Below are positions 31,989-44,929 of a stretch of 64,000 nucleotides of DNA, piece after piece (the stretch's first letter is position 1; each line of letters begins with the position of its first letter). The stretch comes from Galaxea fascicularis (lineage: Eukaryota; Cnidaria; Anthozoa; Scleractinia; Euphylliidae): the NCBI GenBank assembly GCA_948470475.1, contig OX419339.1, positions 20,856,282 through 20,920,281 on the forward strand, read 5' to 3'. Both the position numbers and the translations under genes were made by a program. Under the pieces are notes generated by a model. The model ran no database searches and was not told where the DNA came from. It worked only from the letters and a program-made list of their open reading frames with translations.

Positions 31989-32514
31989 ACATTGACGACA
32001 AGGTCTATGCTGTTAGTGGCCATCCATGTAAGTACAAATTCTCATAATACCATTACACTCATTAGTAGAAATTTTAACCACAGCTTAACACTAAATTTAT
32101 TTACCATTAATCCTACTTGCTTTATAACATTTGGGTTCCTTTGTACAGACACCAAGGATTCCCTAACCAGTAAAACAGGTTCCCATCAATTTAATTCAGA
32201 TCATCACAAACATTTCACTGACTGTCATCATTAGAAATAAACTTCTTACACCTCTACAAAAAGTACTTCACACAAACTTCTCCACACAATTTAAAACCCT
32301 ACAAAAATAAACAGCCACATTAATCTCTCTTTCTGATGATTAACATGCAACTTCAATCTTAGGTAAATGGTAAAAATATATGCAAGAATACCTTAAATCT
32401 CGTATGTGCTTTATAACATTGTTTTCTCTTGTACAGATGGAAAACACAGGACTTCAAATCACAGTACAGTGGATCAATCCTACAACAAAGATCTTCACAG
32501 TGCCCCGGTCAATC
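31989..32514 (+). CDS. Exon-array unit 2 (E1-E2-E3)
   Basis: E1 31989-32027 (39 nt), E2 32149-32178 (30 nt, YTKDSLTSKT), E3 32437-32514 (78 nt, ending STVDQSYNKDLHSAPVN). All three begin and end in phase 1 with AG acceptors and GTAAGT or GTTCCC donors, so any can be skipped without changing frame. Confidence 0.6.
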
Positions 32515-32754
32515 GTAAGTAAACTTCACTCTTTATGACATCAGTAAACTTCACAGTTTGTTGAAGATTCTCATGCCCACTTTCCTCTAAAAAAAAAAAG
32601 TTCACATCTTTATGCAATTCATAAAACTTACTCAGAAAGATACACCCACAATTCAACCTTCTTTATACATGCTTATAATTATACAACCTCTATTACATCA
32701 AACAGCAAAAACACAGAGCAAGACAGCTGACTTTGTTACATCTTTTAAACACAG

Positions 32755-33284
32755 ACATTGACGACAAGGTCTATGCTGTTAGTGGATATCCATGTAAGTA
32801 CAAATTCTCATAAAACCATCACACTCAGTAGTAGAAATTTGAACCACAGCTTAACACTAAATCCATAAACCATTGATTCTACTTGCTTTATGGCATCTGG
32901 GTTCCTTTGTGCAGACACAAAGGATTCCATAACCAGTAAAACAGGTTCCCATCAATTTAATTCAGATCATCACAAACATTTCACTGACTGTCATTATTAG
33001 AAATAAACTTCTTACACACCTCTTCAAAAAGTACCTCACACAAACTTCTTGAGACAATGTAAACCCCTACAAAGATAAACGCCACATTAATTTCTCTTTT
33101 TGATAATTAAGATACAACTTTGATCTTAAGTTAATTGCAAAAATATATGAAAGAATACCTTAAATATCATATGTGCCTTATACCATCGTTTTCTCTCTTT
33201 CAGCTAAAAACCACGGGACTTTAACAAATCCCAGTACAGTGGATCAATCCTACAACAAAGATCTTCACAGTGCCCTGGTCAATT
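32755..33284 (+). CDS. Exon-array unit 3 (E1-E2-E3)
   Basis: E1 32755-32793, E2 32915-32944, E3 33204-33284 (81 nt). Phase and splice sites as in unit 2. The start-to-start distance from unit 2 is 766 bp. Confidence 0.6.
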
Positions 33285-33527
33285 GTAAGTAATCTTCACT
33301 CTTTATGACGTCGGTAAACTTCACCGTTTGTTGAAGATTCTCATGCCCACTTTCCTCTACAAAAAAAAAAGTTCACATCTTTATGCAGTTCATAAAACTT
33401 ACTCAGAAAGATACACCCACAATTCAAGCTTCTTTATACATGCTTATAATTATACACCCTCTATTACATCAAATAGCAAAAGCACAGAGCAAAACAGGTG
33501 ACCTTGTTACATCTTCTTTTAATACAG

Positions 33528-34055
33528 ACATTGACGACACTGTCTATGCTGTTAGTGGCCATCCATGTAAGTACAAATTCTCATAACACCATCACACTCA
33601 GTAGTAGAAATTTTAACCACAGCTTCACACTAAATTCATTTACCATTAATCGTACTTGTTTTTAACATCTGGGTTCCTTTGTGCAGACACCAAGGATTCC
33701 CTAACCAGTAAAACAGGTTCCCATCAATTTAATTCAGATCATCACAAACATTTCACTGACTGTCATCGTTAGAAATAAACTTCTTACACCTCTTCAAAAA
33801 GTACTTCACACAAACTTCTTCACACAATTTAAAACCCTACAAAGATAAACAGCCACATTAATTTCTCTTTTTGATGATTAAGATACAACTTTGATCTTAG
33901 ATAAATGGCAAACATATATGAAACACTACCTTAAATATCATATGTGCCTTATACCATCGTTTTCTCTCTTTCAGATGGAAACCACGGGACTTCAATAAAT
34001 CCCAGTACAGAGGATCAATCCTACAACAAAGACCTTCACAGTGCCCTGGTCAATT
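33528..34055 (+). CDS. Exon-array unit 4 (E1-E2-E3)
   Basis: E1 33528-33566 (DIDDTVYAVSGHP), E2 33687-33716, E3 33975-34055 (81 nt). Splice sites are intact. E3 has a GTG to GAG change. Confidence 0.6.
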
Positions 34056-34226
34056 GTAAGTAATCTTTACTCTTTATGACGTCGGTAAACTTCACCGTTT
34101 GTTGAAGATTCTCATGCCCACTTTCCTCTACAAAAAAAAAAAGTTCACATCTTTATGCAGTTCATAAAACTTACTCACAAATTAAGATACACCCACAATT
34201 CAAGCTTCTTTATACATGCTTATAAC

Positions 34227-34927
34227 TAGCAGTAATCACAGATTATAGAGTGCGTTCAATGTTAGAGGGACTTACTGTATGCTTTGCCATGGAACTTTGA
34301 GGTTGGGTAAGTATTATATTGAGTAGTCCTTTCGAGTATGATGTTATTTAAACGTTCGTTTGGGCTCACCAGGAGCTTGTTCGCAGGCTACTTTGAGGTT
34401 AACATTTATCGAAATCTGACGGACTTGTTTACCACTCCAGCGTGTTCTGTGTTGTCAGTCCAGCGCTGGATGTTAAACGCGCTCAGCTACAACGTCTGCA
34501 GGAATCAAAGAAAATTCGAACGAATAACATCATACTCGACAGGACTGGTCAATATAATACTTACCCAGCCTCAAAGTTCCACGGCAAAGCATACAGTAAA
34601 TCCTTGACGAAATCCAACACTGCTGAGGTATCGAGAGCACATGGAAAGAAAGTCCGAAGTGCACATAGCCTACTCACATGTTCACATGTTTGTCACATCT
34701 CACATCACATGTCTCATGAGCACATGTTTGTCACATCACATGTCTCACATATCTTAATTGCGTTACCAGTTTACTGGCCGTGACATACCCCTGCAAAAAT
34801 CAAGCGGGGCGGCCATTTTGGTGTCCTTACAGGAATGTGGATTTTCCAGAATATAACCTTACACAGGCATACCAACTCCTGAAAGCCACAGGCCAAAATT
34901 AGGCTTGCGTTCCACTTCGTTGAACGC
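34227..34927. mobile_element. Insertion in the exon array (~0.7 kb) with internal inverted repeat
   Basis: It separates GCTTATAA from AATTATACAACCTC, which are adjacent in other units. Segments 34268-34321 and 34548-34600 are inverted copies (core TATGCTTTGCCATGGAACTT). A CACATG-rich tract lies at 34668-34750. No clear superfamily. Confidence 0.55.
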
Positions 34928-35007
34928 AATTATACAACCTCTATCACATCAAACAGCAAAAAAACAGAGCAAGACAGCTGACTTTGTTACATCTTCTTTT
35001 AACACAG

Positions 35008-35586
35008 ACATTGACGACAACGTCTGGTCTGTTAGTGGCCATCCATGTAAGTACAAATTCTCATAAAACCATCACACTCAGTAGTAGAAATTTGAACCAC
35101 AGCTTAACACTAAATTCATATAAATTATCACTGATTCTACTTGCTTTATGACATTTGGGTTCCTTTGTGCAGATTATCATTGATTCTACTTGCTTTATGG
35201 CATCTGGGTTCCTTAGTGCTGACACCAAAGATTCTATAACCAGTAAAACAGGTTCCCATCAATTTAATTCAGATCATCACAAACATTTCACTCACTGTCA
35301 TCATTAGAAATAAACTTCTTACACCTCTGCAAAAAGTACTTCACACAAACTTCTCCACAAAATTAAAAACCCTACAAAAACAGCCACATTAATCTCTCTT
35401 TTTGATGATTAACATGCAACTTCAATCTTAAATAAATGGTAAAAATATATGAAAGAATACCTTAAATATCACATGTGCCTTATAACATCGTTTTCTCTCT
35501 TTCAGATGAAAATCACGGGACTTCAACAAATCCCAGTGCAGTGGATCAATCCTACAACAAAGATCTTCACAGTGCCCTGGTCAATC
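35008..35586 (+). CDS. Exon-array unit 5 (E2 acceptor lost)
   Basis: E1 35008-35046, E2 35222-35251 and E3 35506-35586 (81 nt). E2 is preceded by GTGCTG where other units have GTGCAG or GTACAG, so it would be skipped. Skipping keeps the frame. Confidence 0.55.
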
Positions 35587-35828
35587 GTAAGTAATCTTCA
35601 CTCTTTATGACGTCGGTAAACTTCACAGTTTGTTGAAGATTCTCATGCCCACTTTCCTCTAAAAAAAAAAAGTTCCCATCTTTATGCAGTTCATAAAACT
35701 TACTCAGAAAGATACACCCACAATTCAACCTTCTTTATACATGCTTATAATTATACACCCTCTATTACATCAAATAGCAAAAGCACAGAACAAAACACGT
35801 GACCTGGTTACATCTTCTTTTAATACAG

Positions 35829-36319
35829 ACATTGACGACACTGTCTATGCTGTTAGTGGCCATCCATATAAGTACAAATTCTCATAACACCATCACACTC
35901 AATAGTAGAAATTTTAACCACAGCTTAACACTAAATTCATTTACCATTAATCCTACTTGCTTTATAACATCTAGGTTCCTTTGTACAGACACCAAGGATT
36001 CCCTAACCAGTAAAACAGGTTCCCATCAATTTAATTCAGATCATCACAAACATTTCACTGACTGTCATCATTAGAAATAAACTTCTCCACACAATTTAAA
36101 ACCCTACAAAAATAAACAGCCACATTAATCTCTTTTTCTGATGATTAACATACAACTTCAATCTTAGGTAAATGGTAAAAGTGTATGCAAGAATACCTTA
36201 AGTCTCATACGTGCTTTATAATATTGTTTTCTCTCGTACAGATGGAAACCACAGGACTTCAAATCCCAGTACAGAGGATCAATCCTACAACAAAGATCTT
36301 CACAGTGCCCCGGTCAATC
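35829..36319 (+). CDS. Exon-array unit 6 (E1 donor lost)
   Basis: E1 35829-35867 is followed by ATAAGT instead of GTAAGT, E2 35989-36018 is intact, and E3 36242-36319 is 78 nt. Confidence 0.55.
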
Positions 36320-36563
36320 GTAAGTGAACTTCACTCTTTATGACGTCCGTAAACTTCACAGTTTGTTGAAGATTCTCATGCCCACTTTCCTTTACAAAAA
36401 AAAAAAGTTCACATCTTTATGCAGTTCATAAAACTAACTCAGAGAGATACACCCACAATTCAACCTTCTTTATACATGCTTGTAATTATACAACCTCTAT
36501 TACATCAAACAGCAAAAACACAGAGCAAGACAGCTGACTTTGTTACATCTTCTTTTAACACAG

Positions 36564-37101
36564 ACATTGACGACAACGTCTGTGCTGTTAGTGGCCATCC
36601 ATGTGAGTGCAAATTCTCATAAAACCATCACACTCATGCAGTAATAGAAATTTAACCACAGCTTAACACTAAATTCATATACCATTGATCCTACTTATTT
36701 TATGGCATCTGGGTTCCTTTGTGCAGACACCAAGGATTCCATAACCAGTAAAACAGGTTCCCATCAATTTAATTGAGATCATCAAACATTTCACTGACTG
36801 TCATCATTAGAAATAAACTTCTTACACCTCTTCAAAAAAGTACTTCACACAATCTTCTTCACACAATTTAAAACCCTACAAAGATAAACAGCCACATTAA
36901 CTTCTCTTTTTGATGATTAAGATACAACTTTGATCTTAGGTAAATGGCAAAAATATATGAAAGAATACCTTAATTAAATGTCATATGTGCCTTATAACAT
37001 CGTTTTCTCTCTTTCAGATGAAAACCACCGGACTTCAACAAATCCCAGTACAGTGGATCAATCCTACAAGAATGATCCTCACAATGCCTCAGTCAATAAT
37101 T
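36564..37101 (+). CDS. Exon-array unit 7 (E1-E2-E3)
   Basis: E1 36564-36602 (donor GTGAGT), E2 36727-36756, E3 37018-37101 (84 nt). A further degenerate E1 follows at about 37335. No terminal exon with a stop was identified. Confidence 0.55.
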
Positions 37102-37465
37102 GTAAGTTAACTTCACTCTTTATGACACATTGTTAAACCCTCTTTTCATCTACAAAAAAAGTTCACATCTTCATGAAGTCCATGAAATTAGCCTGCAAAG
37201 ACATAGCCACCATTCAAACTTTAATCTCTGAACATATTTATAATATAATTATTATAGAACCTCTATTACATCAAACAGCAAATTAAAACACAGAGTAAGA
37301 CATGTGAACCGATTATATCTCCTTTTTAATACAGACATTAAAGACAATCTATGGTATTGGTGGTTATCCATACATGTGTTAATAGGTAAACGTGGGATGT
37401 GTTCACTTTATCCAGTTCCCAGACTGTTATTCTTCTGTAATTCTGTTCTAATCTATTGACCATCT

Positions 37466-39622
37466 TTCGCTTTTTGAGCTATTTTGTGTAAACAAAATCG
37501 CTCTATGTCAGCATGAAGCTCAAGAAATTCTTCCTTGGTCGGGTGGTTCTGCCTTGAACCAATGAAATAAAGGTTTCTTTAGATGGCATTGTTTCAGCCA
37601 GGGGCCAATCTAATTCCCTGTTTTAAAGGTGTTTTTGAAAGCATGTGGTCAGTGATGGTCAGCACTGAGACTAAGTTACACATGCATGTTGATTACGCTC
37701 AAAGTAACATCAGCGTGGAATGTCACGCGTCATCTATCTATTGTTGCGTGATGTATTTATTATCACACCAAGGGGTACCACCGTTATGGTAGTCTTTCCG
37801 GAGAAAAGGGTATTATACATTTGTCATTCACGCATGCGTGAATGACAACAATAGGCGTGAGATACTGGAGTCAGATTAGAGTGAAGTATGAGTTGTGCTG
37901 TTTCGATGGATGATGAAGGTAGTAAGGTGGGGACGAAAGTATTTGAAGTTTACGGCCGCGGCTTGTTGGTTATAACAACTGCGTGTTTAGTCTCCTTCGC
38001 AGACACTCTTTTCGTTCGTCACGCAATCTTTCCTTCCCAATGAACGTCTGCTGAAACGAGCAGCAGATTCGTTTCCCATTGTTAGCAAAGATCAGCGGGA
38101 GTCCACGTAAAAATTACTACAGAGCCAATCAGCGCTAAGTTACTGTGTAATGAAAAGCCTGACGTCTCACGTTTTCGAGGGAAGTGTCTTTACTATTTTG
38201 AATTGCGTGTGATGCACAACTTGCGCACCCTGGAAAGTCCTTCAATGATTTTTCAGCATCTTTGAATTCGGTCATCCCGATGAAAACGAAAGTAGAACTA
38301 TGTTAGTGGCACTCGACCACTTCTGAAGAGAATTTTTAAGGGTTAAAAACAATGAAATTTAGTTTTTGAGAATTGAAACGTCGAGTTATTCGAACAACCG
38401 GTAGTGTAACCGCGAGAGACCTAGCGGGGAAGAAATGCCGTTCTGCTGAGATCAAGCAGTGTTCTTTAAATCACATATTACTATTTGCCATTGAACTGAT
38501 TGAATGCTCTGATTATCGGAAATAATACAGGCGGTGAAAAGCGGCAAAAAACGTTAAACGAATAATGCTAGTCGTAATTGATTCAGCATCAAGGTAATTT
38601 GGTTGAGCGGTTCCTACTCGGGGAGCAAATATTTCGTTTCGAAGTGGACGAGTGCTTAGTTTTGTAATTTTTCTTGTGTTTTTTGTTCCTTTGCTAACTT
38701 TGTCAAAACTGCAAGAACATTGTTAAAACTGGAAAAATAAACATATGTTTGACGGATTTGAAAACTATAAATATTAGTCTAATCAGAAGTGGCTGTTTCC
38801 ACAAGTGATATTGGCACGGACGAAAAATGCTATGGAAGGGAATCCTTAATCTGGATATTTGTTCCCCTTGAAGTGAAGCCGTTTTTATGTTAAACAATGA
38901 AAATGCTGATTTCATTTGTCAAATGGATTACTTTTATCTCTCACGTGTAAACAGGCACCAAGACATACAGCCCTGTTTATGAAATGCGATTTCCAACTTT
39001 GATCTATCACGTGCATACGTTTGGTAATAGCAAGTTCGTTGGTTAATTCCCACATGAATAAGGCAGCGCTGTTGGTTAAATGCGACTCCGAATTTTGATC
39101 GGTCACGTGGATCCAACATGACCTTTGATCAATCACAAGATTTGCACGTGGTCAATTCAACATGTTTACAACAACATCTAATTGAATTTATTTTCCGTTG
39201 CAATGATTGGTCACTTTTAACCGTTTTTTATTGGTTACTTTTCTCAACTTCAATTTTCTCTTCTTCTTATTGGCGGATTTCGATCCGTTGTTTGTCTGTT
39301 GATCGGGTTTTTTAATATTGCACAACTGTTGACGCTCTTAATTCGGAGGAGCTTATTTTGAAATTAACTGGTGGTTTGTTTTGGAGTTGGTAAGTTTAAT
39401 ATTGCCCTTATTTCGGGGTATAACGCAGTGTTACGCTCATCTGCTTACTGTACACAGACGTTGTCAGTAAAAGGCCCAACACTAAAATAAGAGCGTTTGT
39501 TTAGGTCGGGCTATTTTTGCTGTCCGAAGTAAAAAGTGCAGAGTACTTGAAAATCAGAAATTGATGAATTATGGCAATTTCATCTATATTCGTTATCAGT
39601 ACTATTTGTTCAACGTTGATTT
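37466..39622. repeat. ~2.2-kb direct repeat, left copy
   Basis: Nearly collinear with 45376-47727 (without its 166-bp insert). It starts TTTTGAGCTATTTTGTGTAA and ends TTCAACGTTGATTTGTTTT. A 65-codon frame in the right copy is broken by TGA here. The 3' third is a promoter-like block with four CACGTG sites and three ATTGG boxes. Its nature is unresolved: perhaps a transposon 5' region or a segmental duplication. Confidence 0.8.
38942..39275 (+). promoter_or_regulatory. CACGTG / inverted CCAAT cluster (left repeat)
   Basis: CACGTG at 38942, 39008, 39104 and 39145 is followed by ATTGG at about 39206, 39230 and 39269. The same arrangement occurs at 46862-47200. A single CACGTG (43190) with three ATTGG boxes precedes the RPA-like gene. 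Confidence 0.55.
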
Positions 39623-40221
39623 GTTTTAAAAGCTTTAAAAACGTACGCCGAGTAGGCCACATTTACGCCATTGGTAGCATACTACGCCAAATATTGCCTT
39701 GACCATGATTCGCTTCAGTACGCCGATATATTGTCGATCATACGCCGGTACGCCGCAAAATTTTAAAAACTCTCGCCGAAGATTTTTTATGTAACCTAAA
39801 CTAAGTTCTTAAATGCACCCCGGTCAAATTTGCGTCGCCATGACGTTGTCATTTTCGTCTCCTTATACTAGTTTACAAACGCAAAAGCTAAAGTCCACTG
39901 GTATTCACTTACCTCCAATTGCAATATCTAAAACAACATAATGTACTAAAGAAAAAAATAAAATTAACTTAGATTACTACACCCGACAAGTCTTTCATTT
40001 CCACGAGGAGATAAAACAGCCTCTATACTGACCCATAGTGGAATTTCCTTTTAAAACTAGTCGTTCTCAATGAAAAGGGAAATGCTCGAGAGTAAATCTT
40101 ACAATAATACGGGAATAATATTCGAGAGTACAATTATTGCCGAGACAAAAACACAGTTTGAAGGCTCTGACAACTTTCAATAATATATCTAAGTCAATTC
40201 ATGATGATACTTACCGTGAAA
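39623..40221. other. Spacer, nothing recognised
   Basis: It contains repeated TACGCC motifs at 39650-39780 but no coding sequence. Confidence 0.4.
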
Positions 40222-40574
40222 CCTTCCCTGCTACCACAGGCTCTTTTCCCGGTGTTCACTAACGGCAGAAAAGAAACCTTTGCCATCGATCTACTTGGAT
40301 CCACAGTTTTGGACGGCTCTATTAAAACGCATACTCCTTGCTTTGTTCGCTGACTCCAACTTGAGCCCGTTGCATCTCGCGCATTTCTTTACATTAATTC
40401 CGCTGTCATTTATTGAGCCCACATTGAGTAAAAGGTCACTGGCTACGAACATCACGTGATGGTTCGGTCGCTAAGCCGCCGGAGCATGCTCAATGTAGCC
40501 ATTTTCGATCCATGGCAAAGGTCTCTTTCCTCCCGTTAGCGAACACCAGAAAAAGAGCCTCTGCTAGCAAGGAA
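40222..40574. mobile_element. Fold-back element with CGTGAAA duplication
   Basis: Arms of about 70 bp (CACAGGCTCTTTTCCCGGTG and complement of GGTGTTCGCTAACGGG region) lie at both ends. CGTGAAA flanks directly at 40215-40221 and 40575-40581. Confidence 0.7.
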
Positions 40575-43189
40575 CGTGAAAACAACAGGAAAATCCGAGC
40601 ATTCATTCGGTAGTGATCGGTGTCTGACGGGAATCCAAAAACTATAACTCAACTGCCCGAAGAAATGCCGAATGTACCTCCAAACCCAAACCGCGGGCAA
40701 ACTCAAACGCGCAATTCACGATAGCCCTGAGATGCATTGCAAAATTAATGGTGCTCTCGCTCGCTGCTCTCGCTCGAGCATGACTTGTTAAAGGGGCAGT
40801 ATCACGCTATTTTTAATAACCTTTGAAAATCAAAAATTCGCTTTTTGGTTAATGCCAAAGGTAAAGTAATGGTTAAAATTCCTTTAAAGGTTTACTGTGA
40901 TATAAAGAAATTATACTTGTCCGACGGGGATCAGTTCAAACGTGAAAACGTTAGCCCGACCTTTTCAAGTTTGAATTTAATTTTCGTGCTGCAATTCTCT
41001 GACATGAGTTCCTACCGGACTTGATCGGACATAAACAATAAAAGTGTGCTTCCTTAAACGCGACCAACACGTTCGTCTGTTCAAAATGTTACTAGCGATT
41101 ATTTCACTTCAAAAATAATTAAAGCAGACTTCCGAGCACGCTGAAATTACAGTACAACTTAAAATTTAACTATTTCATATAAAAAAATCAGATGACGCAA
41201 ACACAACAATCAAAATAAATAATTTTAATCAGATTTTCCCAACGATTCAGACAGTATAATCTTTATTCTATTATCACACAATTGCAACAAAGTCGGTCGA
41301 ATTTTACAGATAATCCTACGGAAAACCCCTCAATATTCAAAATGTCTTCGGTCATTAATAGAAACGCCATCCATATTTTGGTTAGTCCGCACCCAGAGCA
41401 TATTTTCACACCCGCAGTCAGATCCAGCTACCAGATTAGCACACGCTCTGACACCCTATAGACCCTTCTCCAAAATAGACTCGGGCCTTTCACAGGACAT
41501 CCGAGTAACAGCATCGTTCTTCCTTCTCACAAAGTGCCCCAACGCTTTGTAACCATTTGTAATCCCTGAACCTTACTGATACTATCACAATAAAAAAAAT
41601 AACAATTTACCAATGTCTCTCTGTTTTTCTTCCCCCTCCCTCCCTCCCTCCCTCCCTCCCCTTTCCAAAAAACCTACATTAACCAACATAAACACTATTT
41701 CCCCATTCAATTACCTTGCATCAAGTGCCTCAAAGTTACACTGGTTACAATTATCCACATTATGCTCATACAACTTTAATCATAGGGAGTTTAAGCAATA
41801 ACGACGCCGACGGCAACGGCAACGAGAACGTCATTTCGAAATATGACTTCTCATTTCGTGATCATTGTTCCAATTTGTTTAACATACAAAATGCTATCCA
41901 GCTATCCAGCTATCCAGGGCCTAAATTACTGTAAGCGATATAAAAGCAAAGAAAAAGAAAGAATCGCTTACCGTCATGCGCTCAACTTCTCGAGAAAACC
42001 TAAAATTTGGTGATTTCATGTTGTTCTTTTGCAAAGGACGACAAAGAAATCACCAAAACATAAAACGCACGTCCACAGTATTATACATTAAGCCTATCGT
42101 TTAACGGCGTTCTCGTTGCAGTTACCATCTTCGTTGTTTGAGCTCTCTGACAATAAGACAAAAGAACCCAGCAGAATACGCAATAGTACAAAGCTCTTCC
42201 CCTCTTTGAGCTTCACCAAAACGTTCCCAAAACCACCGTGTACCCATAAAACATTTCACCTCTTTTTCCAGTACTATAATTTCTTAAATGTCTTAAAACC
42301 GAAAATCTTTTCACATGTGAAATTTTTGCAACAAATTTGCACTTTTGCATCTTAAAGGAGCACTGTCATCGGAATTTTTTACTATTTTGGGTTGAGTTCT
42401 GCCAAAATTACTACTTTTTACCCGTTATCGTGCTATAAAATACTCCTACACAATCAACAAAATTAATTAAAAACAGATTTTACTACAAACAGCTCAAGAT
42501 AACAGTTTTTTGGCGATTTTTCTATACATAGGATGAAACTTTGAAAAAATTGACAAGTTTTTTTTCAAGCTTCAATCCATATCCGTCTTCATCATCTTTC
42601 ATAGCATAAAGCAATTTATTCACTTCTTCTCAGTATTTCAAACATCCAAGACAATTTCTTACGACCCACACATATTTTTGATTAAAAAAACAGAAACTTA
42701 TATAGGCGCGGAACTCAGAGTCACAAAAAATCGCTGCGTCCTCTTTAACCCTTCAACTTATGTATATACATATCAAGAACAGCCGAAACCCATACCTTTA
42801 CTCGTCCCATTACACGGCTCCGAGATAAAAAAAATACACAGAAATAAACGTCAACATTAAAACCATCTTTTCAACATAACAGACCTTCCTTACACTCCAT
42901 ACGTCGAATTACCTTCGTAACACGTACTCTATTAAATTCGTAACACAAACAAAAAAAAAACCCATTTTTCTTCCTACCACAATCAAATCCCCATAGACTT
43001 CACAAAACAATAACTTCAATCAACACTAAATTTGCCTTTCATCTCAACCACAACATCTCAACACGTTATTACACGTAACCTTCAACGACACCATTTCTTT
43101 CTACCAGCCTCACCCCTCATATTATCGACATGCAAACAACCACGTCCTCGCAGTCTCCCGTGCAATACGCGTGTCATACTTGATCAGTT
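40575..43189. other. Non-coding stretch with a (CCCT)n tract
   Basis: TTAAAGGGGCAGTATCACGC (about 40790) and CTTAAAGGAGCACTGTCATC (about 42350) look like ends of dispersed elements. A CCCT/TCCC microsatellite lies at 41631-41660. No gene is supported. Confidence 0.4.
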
Positions 43190-43405
43190 CACGTGCACCC
43201 ACCCGTCAGCACCATTCTCATTCGCCAACTAAAACTTGAACTTTCATCTCTCACATGATAAATGCACCTTGTTTACAACCACACATAATTAAATTTCCCC
43301 ATTCTTTCTTTGATTGGTCTACTTTCCGCACTTTCTATTGGCCACTTTAACCAAAATTTCCTAGACTGCTATTGGTGTATTTCGATCCTTTCCACCCCTA
43401 TAAAA
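43190..43405 (+). promoter_or_regulatory. Promoter of the RPA-like gene
   Basis: CACGTG at 43190, ATTGG boxes at about 43313, 43337 and 43370, and TATAAAA at 43399-43405, 43 bp before the ATG. The block is similar in sequence and box spacing to 39160-39305 and 47080-47260. Confidence 0.6.
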
Positions 43406-43447
43406 TACTCCACGCCAAATAAACACGCACTTCATCTTGTCTCAACC

Positions 43448-44521
43448 ATGAATCAACTAAGACTTAAAGGATACATTCATCAAGTTTCCTCTATAAAGAA
43501 GAGTAGAGTGAGATCCTTCCCATACTTTACCTTTAAACTACAAGTCAACGAGTTTCTCAAACAAAGAGCCGTTTGCTACGACACAACCAAGCAAAAGCTC
43601 CTCAAAGCATACGAAGAATCAAGAGAGCCAATCATATTACAGAAAGTGACACAAAAGAAAAGTCTCCACCATCCCTCAGAATACGACGTTATCCTCAACA
43701 AACGAACGCGAATAGAGAAGGCAAACAACAACGACATCCCCTACGAATATGATGGAACCGAGACCTCTACTGACCAGCATTTCGCCACCATTGAAGACAT
43801 TCAAACTCTGGAAGAAAATGAACTCGCATCAGTAAAAGGAACTTTGACTCTTCGTCCTGACGCCGTTCAACAAGTACTCATGAACGACGGCTATTTCATA
43901 CCTATGCTCAGTCGATGCGCCATTACTGACAACACCGGTACCATACGCCTAACACTTTGGGGTGCAACAATACAAGAAGTGGCTGACAACCATTCCTATA
44001 CCATCACCGACGTCCGCGTCAAGCAATACGACTCCACCAAATACCTGACATCCACACCAACCAGCCGCGTTACAATTACAGATGAGCACTTCCCTCCCCC
44101 AACAAAAGAAAACTTCGACAGCCTCTTTGACACTCAAATCATACACGTGGACAAGATCCGCCTTGCAGACAACTTCAAAACTTGGCTTTCCTGCACGAAA
44201 TGCAAAAAACAGATAACTGATGTAACATCAACCAACATCGAGCTCATGAAATGTCCAAACTGTAATGTTGTACAACCTGCCTCCTCGTGCACGCTGAGTG
44301 GCTCAGTCCGTGTTGCTGTACGCCATGATCAAAAACACGAACTCATCTGGCTAAAACTCTTCGCCCCACTCCTCGAAACAATACTCCACACAAAATCGCC
44401 TGACCTCACTCTACAGTCCCCAGAAGAAGACATCTACACTGAACTCTTCCAGTTAGAGGACTTTACTATGGACTATAATGAGAAATCATCTATCGTCAAG
44501 GACATTCATCTCACACCATAA
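43448..44521 (+). CDS. RPA-like OB-fold/zinc-ribbon ssDNA-binding protein
   Basis: ATG 43448 was chosen because an upstream in-frame start (43310) would lie before the TATA box. The 357-residue single-exon protein starts MNQLRLKGYIHQVSSIKK. The middle contains LSRCAITDNTGTIRLTLWGA and ITDVRVKQYDSTKYLTSTP, the strand pattern of an RPA1-type OB fold. It is followed by a C-x2-C / C-x2-C zinc ribbon (CTKCKK ... MKCPNCNVV) as in RPA1 DBD-C. Such short RPA-like proteins are numerous in coral genomes and are also carried by Helitrons; no Rep/helicase is nearby. The frame is intact with a poly(A) signal, so it may be expressed. Probable role: single-stranded DNA binding. Confidence 0.75.
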   Translation: MNQLRLKGYIHQVSSIKKSRVRSFPYFTFKLQVNEFLKQRAVCYDTTKQKLLKAYEESREPIILQKVTQKKSLHHPSEYDVILNKRTRIEKANNNDIPYEYDGTETSTDQHFATIEDIQTLEENELASVKGTLTLRPDAVQQVLMNDGYFIPMLSRCAITDNTGTIRLTLWGATIQEVADNHSYTITDVRVKQYDSTKYLTSTPTSRVTITDEHFPPPTKENFDSLFDTQIIHVDKIRLADNFKTWLSCTKCKKQITDVTSTNIELMKCPNCNVVQPASSCTLSGSVRVAVRHDQKHELIWLKLFAPLLETILHTKSPDLTLQSPEEDIYTELFQLEDFTMDYNEKSSIVKDIHLTP

Positions 44522-44796
44522 CTCTTTATCAGACTTGTGTCCTATACAAGGTATAACTGCGTTTTTTAATTACTATTACTGTTTTCCATTAATCTTCATC
44601 AAATGAAAAACATCAACCAACAACGTTTGAATTTATAACTTTATATCAAAACTTAAGCATTTAAATGTTGTGTTATATTTTGCCCATTTCACTTATCTTT
44701 TGTAACCACAAAAATCATTCCACTGTTTTGAAATTATTCCTTCCAAATTCCTTTGACAAATTCACACTTTGTTATGTTACCAACTCAACATCAGCA

Positions 44797-44802
44797 AATA
44801 AA
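44797..44802 (+). terminator. Poly(A) signal after the RPA-like gene
   Basis: AATAAA about 275 bp after the stop, followed by a T-rich stretch. Confidence 0.45.
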
Positions 44803-44929
44803 GTTTATTTTGATGAACCAGTTTAAACTGTATCTTAATTCATCAATTTCAGTATAATAACACAATATATTACTACACAACACAAAAAATACAAAATAAA
44901 CAAAATAGCCTTGGCACCATGAAGGTAAG

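Noticed and set aside
31959..32234. Longer plus-strand ORFs spanning E1, introns and E2
   Set aside because: Reading through ignores well-conserved GT-AG sites; the phase-1 mini-exon model explains conservation better.
43310..43447. Upstream in-frame start for the RPA-like gene
   Set aside because: TATAAAA and CCAAT boxes lie within this segment, so the ATG at 43448 is the more likely start.
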